DNA from: Dactylonectria macrodidyma
Taxonomy: Eukaryota > Ascomycota > Sordariomycetes > Hypocreales > Nectriaceae
DNA length: 64,000 nucleotides
Assembly (NCBI GenBank): GCA_020744425.1
Contig: JAGMUV010000001.1
Span: forward strand, 4,092,001-4,156,000
Reading direction: 5' to 3'
Of the stretch, positions 22,490-32,228 are shown one piece after another. Made by a program: the position numbers and the translations under genes. The notes under the pieces are model-generated. The model searched no databases. It was not told where the DNA came from and saw only the letters and a list, made by a program, of their open reading frames with translations. How positions within the stretch are numbered: position 1 is the first letter of the stretch; each line of letters starts with the position of its first letter.

Positions 22490-23210
22490 ATAGCCTAAGA
22501 TATGTGGCTAATGTGCCGGCAGCTGACCTAGATAGCACCAGCAGGGCGATTCGTGACGCTAATGGTGTCTGCTCCGTGGAGTCAAATACAGCCGACGCCC
22601 TTGGACCAAGTAAGTTCTGTCATCGGCGTAGCCTCGCTAAGCTCTTCGCCGGAGAGGGCGTAGGTCCTCTGACACCAGCACCCGTATTGCAGTCACCCAC
22701 CCCCACGCCTCTTGAGATAGACGAGGCTTCGTACTAAGGCGATAAAGAACCCGTGAACGGTACTCCTACGGACCACGACACCATTCCCGAGATGCCCGAC
22801 GCATGCACCAAAAGACAGCTGTCTCTAGAAAACGCCAGAAAGGCAAGACCCTGCACGAGCGTTTGCGGAATTGGAGAGGCCTAGGCCCCATCACGGTCTA
22901 AGAGCACACCTTAATCGTCATCAAGAGCTCGGGTGTCCCCTTCTGGGCCTCTGGGTACGATGATGCGTTGTCGTGCCCGTCGTATGGACCAGGGTAAAAT
23001 GGTGCAAGACGCGACACGGGCAGCGAGTTCTAAGGCAGCGAGTGGCATCTTAGTCACAGTGGTTCACTACACAACGGAGACTACTCTCCCTCAGCAGAAG
23101 GATGGAAAAGAGACCAGGAAGCCGACGTGACAGACGGTAAAGAGCAATTTTCTCCCAAGCATCGGAAGATTAGGCCACCTGGCCATTCGAGGCCCGATTC
23201 TTGCACGCGC
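22490..23210 (+). other. Degenerate coding remnant
   Basis: The plus-strand frame from 22504 (MANVPAADLDSTSRAIRDAN ...) is open to a TAA at about 22737 and continues in frame (GDKEPVNGTPTDHDTIPEMP) to another stop near 22884. A second frame gives KTLHERLRNWRGLGPI and LIVIKSSGVPFWASGYDDAL around 22845-22990. The composition is coding-like but shifted and stopped; I cannot name the family. It could be a broken transposon or a regulatory protein gene. Confidence 0.35.
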
Positions 23211-23620
23211 ATGTCCATACCTACTCAGGTTAATTATGCTTGATTATTAGCATCGATATCTCACGACTATTCTCGAACTTTCGACATTTAGATCTAGAAG
23301 CTATAAATTTCTCTTATTCCCTAATACCCTCCGAAAACAAAGTTATTAAAATTCTATATAGTTAATCATTCTCATTCCTTTCATCTCCGCCCTCTTCTCA
23401 AGGAGCTTAAAGTCATCAAGCATACACGATTGCTTGTCGACCTCTGTCAGCAAACGAAAGCGCCCGACTCTCGTGTCTATTAACAAATCTCTCCTCGGGC
23501 TGCAACAAAATGCTTCTTATCCATCGACGAAGCTCTCCACAGAGAGCAATGAAGCCCGGATCTTCATTATTTGCGAACTTAGTCATGTCCATATGATTTC
23601 CATGAATACCAATTGGAATA

Positions 23621-23664
23621 GAGTAGTGCTATTCGGGCTGTATGATATTGCTATCCGGGCTGTA
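23621..23664 (+). repeat. Left TIR of the hAT-like element
   Basis: This 44-bp sequence is the exact reverse complement of 28811-28854. It abuts one copy of the TTGGAATA duplication. Confidence 0.85.
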
Positions 23665-24456
23665 TTGATCACATGACCACGTAATTTTCAACCGCATTCG
23701 GCAAATGCTCCCCGCCACACCAAAATTACAGTGTAAGTCAAAGAACGTGAATAACATCAGGCCAATTCAATCAAAGTCAACACATCATAACAGCCCGCGA
23801 GCCCGGCTATAGCTAAATCGTTCAAAAAACGCATTTCCGGTGTTTCCTCTGAAAAATAGTATTTCTATCGGTCCGACTAATATTCTAGCTGCGTAGCCAG
23901 AATGATAATGATATCTTCAACGGCTGATGATGCTGATGACTGTGACCGGGCCGGAGCCGCGGCCACGGCCCCAGCGCCCCTCCCTCTACCTCGTCCTCCT
24001 CTAGATCCTCTTCCCCTTATATTTATATGGCCTTATGATCTTAGTGTTAATAGTTTTTAGGACTATTAGCTGCTTAGTGTGTTTATAAGCTTAGTCTGTA
24101 ATAGCATGCGCTATACGCTTGGGTTGAGCCAGTGGGTTATCTGTAGGTTTTAGTGAGGCTGCTAGAAGGTCTATTAGCTTTAGGTCTATTACTAGGGACT
24201 TGAGGTCATACTGGCTTATAGATATGAGGGTATTATGAGCTTCTTATTTATAGGTATTCGAGGTCGGCTGCAGAGGTTAGTAATAACGTTAGGATTATAG
24301 ATTAGTAGAAGTAGCTCTTCGAAGTCCTAGAGGTAGAAATTAGCAGATTTCTTATACTAAGAGCTATAATTCTTACTAAAGGTTTATAAAGCTACTAGCA
24401 GGGCAGGATAACTTCCTTTAATAATAGCTCTTTAGTTATTAGTAAGTTATAGATAT

Positions 24457-24956
24457 TGTAACGATCCACACTTCGCATTACGTCTCCTAGCCCGTCAGGC
24501 CAAAAGATAAGTCTATAATCACAATAGTAGCAATCATAGGTGTGGATAACAGCTATTAAATAGGGTCTCATGCACGCCTGGCTCGCCCAGGTCGTAACAC
24601 GATGTCTCCCCTCCTAGTGGCTTGTCCCTAAGCCTACTAGTCCGGGCGCTGACAAGGGTGAACAGGCCTTATCATCTTGCGCTTTAGCTGCCCTACCCCG
24701 ACTAGCCGATCGGGCCTAGTCTGAGCCAGTAGTGGGATTCCTGTCAAAGCTAGTGACCCTGGAATCGAACTCACGACCTCTCTGTCGTGTTGACCCGCAT
24801 CATGTGATTATTGTGTAACGATCCACACTTCGCATTACGTCTCCTAGCCCGTCAGGCCAAAAGATAAGTCTATAATCACAATAGTAGCAATCATAGGTGT
24901 GGATAACAGCTATTAAATAGGGTCTCATGCACGCCTGGCTCGCCCAGGTCGTAACA
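24457..24956 (-). mobile_element. TRIM-type miniature LTR retrotransposon
   Basis: Two identical 143-bp direct repeats (24457-24599 and 24814-24956), each starting TGTAACGATCC and ending GGTCGTAACA, flank a 214-bp non-coding centre. A 5-bp duplication GATAT borders the whole (24452-24456 and 24957-24961), which is the signature of an LTR retroelement insertion. Read on the minus strand, a purine tract (AGGAGGGGAGA) lies just before the 3' LTR, as a polypurine tract should. The centre also holds a perfect 6-bp-stem hairpin (CACGAC, loop AGAGAG, GTCGTG) and GTTCGATTCC, a tRNA T-arm-like word. No protein is encoded, so it must rely on another retrotransposon. It is unmutated although surrounded by RIPed DNA. 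Confidence 0.85.
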
Positions 24957-25626
24957 GATATAGTGACTATAGGAAAGACCGTATTACTATATAAAGTTAC
25001 TAGAATATAGTCTTAATAGCTCGGGGGTTGGCTGTGTAAGTAATAGGAAAGCTGCTTTAGTAAATCGATACTACTTAATAAGCAAATCGACAGTAGCGTA
25101 AGTTATTTATAAAGGAACCTCACTAAGCCATTCCCAGCCTATATATTCTTATTACTAATATATTATCATTCTAGCTGCTTATTGCTTATAGTTATACTGC
25201 TTCTTTTTTAATATTTATTAGATAGCTTTATATAAGTAAAGTAAGTCACTAGTATTAGTAACTAAGAATGATTTTATATCCTTATAAGCAGTCTTAATAG
25301 GGCTATTAACCCTCTAGCTAAAGTTATAATAATAGTAAATATAGCACTTTACTTACTATTCTTACTAAGGCATATACTCCCTTAAGATATATTAAAGGAT
25401 TGACTTTTACTATAGGTTATATATATCATTCATTAAGGCCTAAGCTGCCTTAAAGTCACTCACTTAGTTAGTATAGATAACTTAGTACTAAGTAGAAAAT
25501 ATTATCTTATAAGTTAATTCACCTTATATACTAAGCAGTAATACTAATAATACTAAGTCTTAATTATTATAAGTTCCTTTATTAGCCTTATAATAAAGGG
25601 CTTTATAATATTAATTACTAAGACTA

Positions 25627-27486
25627 ACGTACATAATAAGCTTACATAATAAACAAGCTTATATAATAAAAATCCCTCAACCTATATCTTCTCCATTTAA
25701 TCAATTAATTCTTAACCACGAAATATATCTAACCCTAATATTAAGGGTAGAATCCTTCTTACGCTTTAGGCCCTTCAAAATAACCTGAAATTAAAGCTCC
25801 GACGCACTACAGAGATCTACAAAGTTAGCTGTATGCTGCTATAGCGCTAGCAGAAGGGGATTCAATCTAGACACAATTAGATCCCCAAATCGCACAAGCT
25901 GTCCGATCTAGAGGAGCAGATCATTATTCAGTTCATCCTTAACCTAGATTCGCAAGGATTCCCCCCGCGACTGCATAGTATTAAAGAAATGGCTAACTGA
26001 CTGCTCGCTAACTATAATGCATTACCTATTAGTAAGCGCTAGGCTTCTAACTTCATTAGGTAATACTAAGAGCTTAAGATGCGTTTTTTTTATAAATATA
26101 ACTATTAAAGAGCTAAATGCAAAGATCTGACTATTATTTATAATTAGTTTAAGCTTATAGAAAATATAATTATAAAATATAGTATTAACCTAGCTAATAT
26201 CTATAATTTTAATAAGACTGGCTTTATAATAGGTATAATTATAAGCAGAATGGTTATTATAAGTATAGATAGGTATAGAAACCTGAAATCAGTCTAGCCT
26301 GGAAACTAGGAATGGGTTATAGTTATTTAAGCAATTAATGCAGAAGGCTAGGCAATCCAGCCGTTCATTATAGCTACAGGCTAATATCACCTTATTAGCT
26401 AGTATTAGGAAAGCAACCTCCTAGGCGATTAGGCTATTATAATAACTCTAAATAGCTAGACTGATAATAAAACAGGTCTTAAGTAGCTTAAGCACTTTAA
26501 CTATTATATAAAGAATTGATTAACTAATTACTATTATCTTCTAATCTTTAATAAGTACGAAAGTCACTATTCTATTAACTTTAAGAAGTATTATAAATAG
26601 AATAATATTATTACGCTTTATATACTACCTTATTTATCTTATTTACTTTAGCCTCTTAATATCAGGTGCTTTAGGCTATTTAAAAAAGCCTATAGTTAAG
26701 AAATTAAGCAGTTAATTAAATGCTCTATAACCTACATTTCTAAGACTGAGTTCTTCCTAGCCTTTTATACTGCTTACTAAGCTGCTATAATAGCGAGCAA
26801 TATTAAAGGGTGTTTTCGAAGGGCTAGACTTACTCCTTTAGACTTAGAAAATGTCATATTAAAGCTTAATATATAGCTACAGACTCTAACACTAGCTGCA
26901 GAGGAGGTCGGCCTCCCTAACCCTTAGGTCTTAAAGACCCTAAAGATAGTACTTAAGGCCAGTTCGCAGTCTGAATACTTTAAAAGACAAGTAAGAAGGC
27001 ATTAGAGCAGCTCTTTAGTATCTATTCTTAAGGCACTTAAGTCATTTTCTAAGGGAATAAAAGCAATAATATATTAAATAGCATTATTAAAGTCTAAAAA
27101 CCAGATCCTTTAATAGGCAAATAAGACCCTTAGTAAGCAGTGCAGAGCAAAAAGAACCCGCCTATATTAAGGAGGGAAGATGACTGTAGATAAGGGAAGG
27201 GGTAAGATAAATCAGAGAGATATTAATGTATAGGTAGTAGCTAAATCGTTAAGAAGTAGTAGTCAAAAGAGGTTAACGATACTAAGGGAAAGGCGCTATA
27301 GAACTTATAGAAAGGCTGGTTATAATATAAGGACCTGTCAGGCTATAATTAAGACCTCTGTAGATAAGGATAGCGATTAGTTTTAATTAATTAAATAGTT
27401 TATTATATTTTTATTAAAGTTTTAATTTTATAAGTTAGCATTTTTATTACGCAAGCTTATTTATTACACAAGCTTATTATATACAT
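25627..27486 (+). mobile_element. RIP-mutated Fot1/pogo-type Tc1-mariner transposon, nested
   Basis: Inverted repeats of about 48 bp (25627 onward and ending at 27486; outer words ACGTAC and, on the other arm, ATGTAT) are flanked by TA (25625-25626 and 27487-27488). The two arms differ only by C/T or G/A transitions, as RIP predicts. Inside, plus-strand frames riddled with stops still read SHKLSDLEEQIIIQFILNLD SQGFPPRLHSI (CENP-B-like DNA binding), then IYNFNKTGFIIGI, INAEG...IQPFIIATG and IKGVFEGLDLL at about 25880-26850, the layout of a DDE_1/Fot1 transposase. The transposase is dead. Confidence 0.85.
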
Positions 27487-30060
27487 TAGGCATTAGTATA
27501 TAATTATTATTATTATTATTATTATTAGTATTTTTATTAGTATTAGTATCTTTTAGATTCTTTTAATAGGCTGTGATCTTAGCCTTAATATTAGTATTAA
27601 TATAAAAGATGTATAACTGCTGCTGTGTGTTTAGAAAGGTTATATAAAGGGCGTTTTTTAGAGCTATTTCCTTATTAGTAATAATAACAGAAGGCACTCA
27701 GATTCTAAGGAAATAGTAGAAATCATTTACTTAGTTATAAAGCTATTAAAATCCTTCCTCTTTTTCAGAGTTAATAAGGCCAAAGCTAAAGTTAGCTACA
27801 GACTTTTAATCTATAATACTAATAACCTAAAAAAGGTATATTTTAAAGCAATTAGTCTTATATATATTATCTATACTAAGAACCTCTAGAAACCTCTTCT
27901 ACATCAGCTCATACTAAGGATAAGTCCAGAAAATAGCCTTAACTTTGCAGTCAGCACTATACTATATGAGGTGCTTAAGACCCTGATCTTAAAGGGAGCC
28001 GATCTATGCCTGCATTACTATTTTACTGCTAAGGGATGCCTACTATAGCTTCTAACGGTCATTATAGATGTCTTTTTATTAAAAGAAAGACAGCTTGATC
28101 ATTATATTATATATAATATCATTCATCTTATGAGTAAGGAGGGATTTATGCTTAAAAAGAGATCACTTGACTTCTAGCTGCTCTAGTATATAGCAGTAAT
28201 GCATTATATATACAGATAGGTTAAGGGACAGACTGTAGTTATAATTAGAGACTATAACTCAGTAAGTCTAAAGATAGTTAAGCTTTTATATTACTAATAC
28301 TATAATCTTAAACAGACAGTTAACCTTTTATATACTAGATTTATATATACTAATAGCTTTATACTTATAAGCATTACTATAATTATAATATAATTAAATA
28401 TAAGTTAGTTATTTAATATTATAAATCTTATAATAGTTATTAAATAACTTCTTTACTAAGGTAGCGCTATTCTTATAATAGAAGTCTTATAAAGACTTAA
28501 TGAGGTTATCTAGAGACGAGAATTGTGCTAATAGTGGCAGCAGTAGGATTTAAGAACCTAGAGAAAAGATACTATTAATAGCATTATCTTTAGCATAAGA
28601 TTAAGTCATTATGACTCATGAGAAATGGTTATATAGAATAGCAGAGGGGCGATGCAATAGTAAAAGGTCTAAGTTAGCCTAGGAATTGCGATCCGATATC
28701 GCGAGGTATTGTAAGCGAGGGTGATCACATGACTATAAGCCTTTCCTAATGTGGCTAGCGTTTTGGAAGTCATGTGATAAATTTCCCTCTTTAGGCAAGC
28801 GTATTTTGAGTACAGCCCGGATAGCAATATCATACAGCCCGAATAGCACTACTCTTGGAATATACCCTGGAAGAATCGCTGCGTCTTGAGGGACAACCTA
28901 CAGTCACCAGATTAGCATCCCAGCGCTAACCTAATCTATCAGACTTACCAAGCCAATGCCGGGTAAGGGCAACTCTTCAAAAAAGCAACTGATCTCGATT
29001 GGGTACAGCTGGCGACTCCTCCGCGCTAGGATCATTCCGTGGAAGTTGTCTTGAATTTGGGCAAGCACCTCGGAGTCCCGCCGAAGCACTTGGAGAATTT
29101 CCATATTCGGGTTCCTGATGACGCCAATAGACCTCGATAGAAGCTCAGCCCATCTTGCGAGGCTAGCGCCGTGATGCGGCGTCCCGAGGAAGGCGATGCC
29201 ACGGGTCCAGTAGAAGACATTCCGAAGATGTCGTTCTCGCCTCTGCGAAGATATAACCAAAGCCTACTTACAGCTTTAGTAATGTTAATCCCGCGGCTGC
29301 AACACAGAAGCCTACATTCTCACAAACAAGGCCGCCAAGGCTATGACACACGAAAATAATCGGTCGTGTATTCTATTAATATCAGCAGCCGCTCAGCGCT
29401 TCTTACCAAGGTTCTGCGCACCGTAGAGTCTCTGTCTCGAAAGTCGGCTACCGCTGCTAAGAGATTCCACGCATGGTTGGCGATACGGCCTTGGGCAACC
29501 ACTCCTCGCCAATTCGCCACGTATGCATCATATCCGAACGTAAGAATGCGAGCGTTTGGGATAGCGGATGGGAGCAATGTCTGAGGCCATGAACTTGAGG
29601 CGTCTCTCGCCGTCCAGGTCTTTTCACGGCCCCCCATCAACCCGTGAACGAAGATGATACTGATCAGATTTGTTAGCAGGCCACTGGATTGTGTCATTCG
29701 CGGGGAAGAACTGACTCAACAACACTATTATCAGAGTCGTAGAGCATTTTGATACCTACTGGGTCCGGTTTTGGGGGCTTTGGTATGACACAGGGACAAC
29801 AATACAACAACAGCAAGCCGACCCAGCTCCGTGATTTGACGTGCCGCCGACGATAGCACCACCACCAGAAGAAGGCCACTAAGATGATAAAAGGCAAAAC
29901 AACAATAATGGAAACATAAACAACAGGTGGAGTAGAGTCAATCTAGTAGATATTAGTCGCTAAAAATGATTCTGTGAGGGAGGAGAAAGGATACATTCGA
30001 TGCAGCGGAACTGCTGCTTGGCTCGCCGGAGGTTTTAGAGCGCTGCACTGGTGCAATCAT

Positions 30061-32228
30061 GATGTCGGTCTGAAGATTGCTGTAACGAAAGGAAAATCGA
30101 GGTATACACACAACGGGCATAGATAGGGAGATTCAATCCAATAGCTTTTGATTGAGCCGTCGATCCAACAGGTCGACATTATATTGAGCGAGTGCCTCGG
30201 TGAACCCCTTCAATTCCGGCAAACCCCGCGGGGCTGAAGCAGGTAGGGCCGTCTTTCACCGGAGCTGGGTTTCAATCGGGCTTTCTTCAAGCAAACAGAG
30301 CATAGCCATGCTCCGTGCCACGGCGGATGACTAGATGTCACCTGATCCAGCATAGCTAGTAGTCCAGTCTTTTTCATCATTCAATCGTCATTCAGTCGTC
30401 ATGATGTTAAGAGGCAGTCCATATGCTAGAATCAGGTTCAGCCTGGCGACACTCAGCCCATCCATAGGTGGAGGCGCAGTATCACAGCCTCAGCCACGAT
30501 AGACTTCGGTGGAGCTGAGTAGTCCGGCCAATCAGAGTCATTACCCAAAGTGGCTGTTAGCTAACTACCTTTCGTCATTGTCGTAAAGCCTTAAACAGAA
30601 AGTAGTTTTCAATTTCCTTACCATTGCCCCCCAATATAATGAGACTTGTTGCCGTCGGACCCTATACTGGATTAGCAGGCACTACGCGCTGCGCAAGCTT
30701 GGCGAAGGAGGTATCTTGCACCACTCAATTTAGCACCAGTGCGCTTAGGCCCATGTGTCATAGAGTCAGCTAGGTTTGCGTCAACTTGTTGCAATGCTCT
30801 CGCCCAGCCAGCTAAATCTCTCCTTCATCTAAGGACTCACCAAGCTTTGTGACTAACCGACGACAAACCTCGGCTCGGACTTGCTGATACGTCATTTGCT
30901 AAAAAGTGTGGCGGTATGCAGCCTGGTCGTGAGAGATGTAAGCGAAACTCGACCAGTGTTCCGTCGCCTTGCTGAAACGCTTAACATCTACCTTGCGGCA
31001 GAATCGGCCCGCACTATCGAAGAACCCTTAGGCCTGACCAGTCTAGTCTCTTGTCTGGCCTAGCCAGACGTTCTAGGTCCTTATTGCTATAGGTATTATC
31101 AGTTGGTATAATAGTGTGGCTCCCTTATACTGAGATGCTCGCATATCTATTTACTTATAGACAGACTGACTTACTTATCTGCCTTTCTTTTTATAGCTAT
31201 TACTTCGTAAAGAGATATCTATAGGTTAATTCGAGTTGATAGTAGGATATCGGAAAGTAGAAACAGTAGTGTAGTAATGCGGCTGTTGCGGAAAGGTGCT
31301 GAGGTAGATGACGTTATCTTCGTCTTCTTCAGCCAGGCATAAAGGCGTCGTACTTAGCTTAACAGCACGTCGCTGTAATCGTTATTCCGGGCTACAGATC
31401 GGCCTCGGGCGTCGTGAGACATGAGTCTTGACAGTGGAACTGACGATTGGCGGGATATGCATGGTTTGCTGCTGTAGCTTGGGTGTAAGGCGGATCTGAA
31501 GCTTTCCGGAATCCTCTGGCCGTTGCACTATTTAGATGGGACGTGGAATTGGAGGGCCAGAAGAGTCATATGATCTGTAAAGGTAGTAGTGCGGGGTGTT
31601 GAGTATGTGTCGACCTCTCCCCCTACCGCTGCCGCTCCCGTCCAGAGCGCCCTCGAACCCCAGCTCAGAGCCAACCAAGACCAACAAGAACAACCAGCCC
31701 AAGAGTCCCTCGAACCAGTCGTTGTCCAGTGCAATTCTAGACATCAATCTCTCTTTATGGCAAGTGCTTCGTCGGACCCATCCGCCCTCGACGCTTGCAA
31801 GTGGAGAGTGTGCGTAGAACCATTGCTGGGACGTGGTCGATTGGGTCTTGACTGGGCTCCTTTTATATGGGGCGGTGAGGGGTCGCCATATGTTCATGAC
31901 GGAGCGGCCGCCGAGCCGGCGCCCACGAAGAGAACAAACTTGGCTCCCTGACCTTGAGTCAAGAGTACAGTGGCGAGGACGCCGACGATGAGGGAAGTCA
32001 ACATATCTACACAATGATTGAAGGTTTAGAAATGCGACGGAGCCCAATACCAAGTGGAATCTGAGGGGTTGATCCCACATCTTGGGTCTGGAAAGCATCT
32101 CTCATTTTATAACTGGGACTCCGGAGCATGTGGGTAAGCATACTATGAAGCTGTCGGACCTCCGACGCCCAGCGTCACGTTGAACTGGGTACATGACTTA
32201 ACTAGATAGCCAGTTTGCATATCTTCTA
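30061..32228. other. Intergenic, no confident gene
   Basis: This region is upstream of the SERAC1-like gene and downstream of the MULE. A minus-strand frame starting at about 32012 gives a signal-peptide-like MLTSLIVGVLATVLLTQGQG and stops after 35 codons. Longer overlapping frames at 31528-32098 on both strands show no family features. I regard the region as non-coding or decayed. Confidence 0.35.

Larger units (their letters stand above)
23621..28854. mobile_element. hAT-like DNA transposon (8-bp target duplication, 44-bp TIRs)
   Basis: The ends are perfect 44-bp inverted repeats (23621-23664 and 28811-28854, beginning GAGTAGTGCTATTCGGGCTG) flanked by an 8-bp duplication TTGGAATA (23613-23620 and 28855-28862). 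Within each TIR the word GCTATYCGGGCTGTA occurs twice, 8-nt apart, as in subterminal transposase-binding repeats. The 8-bp duplication points to the hAT superfamily. The transposase itself is not recognisable: the interior is mostly RIP-mutated and contains two nested elements (25627-27486 and 24457-24956). An Arg/Gly-rich minus-strand frame end at about 23915-24010 could be a transposase tail. The ends are clean while the middle is mutated. Confidence 0.75.
23416..30060 (-). pseudogene. SERAC1-like alpha/beta-hydrolase gene, last exon split by a hAT-like transposon
   Basis: Six exons can be joined in frame: 30060-29995, 29942-29716, 29659-29407, 29372-29316, 29263-28949 and 28897-28855 continuing at 23612-23416. 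Introns are GT-AG with 51-56 nt, except one of only 34 nt (29373-29406). The pre-insertion protein is about 385 residues: a short N-terminus, a membrane helix (VSIIVVLPFIILVAFFWWWC), then a SERAC1/LipA-type esterase domain with IIFVHGLMGGREKTW, the nucleophile elbow FVCHSLGGLVCEN, GIAFLGTPHHGASLARWAEL and PGYIPIGIHGNHMDMTKF. The last motif is split at PGYIP/IGIHG by the element at 23621-28854. The domain heads many fungal NLRs, but this copy ends by TGA at 23416 without a nucleotide-binding domain. The remaining 5' exons could still yield a truncated hydrolase. Confidence 0.85.

Noticed and set aside
24600..24813. A tRNA gene on the minus strand
   Set aside because: Only a T-arm-like word and one hairpin are present; no acceptor stem, D-arm or anticodon arm could be arranged.
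31528..32098. 188-codon minus-strand and 120-codon plus-strand frames
   Set aside because: Both strands are open over the same GC-rich stretch, with no family features or introns.
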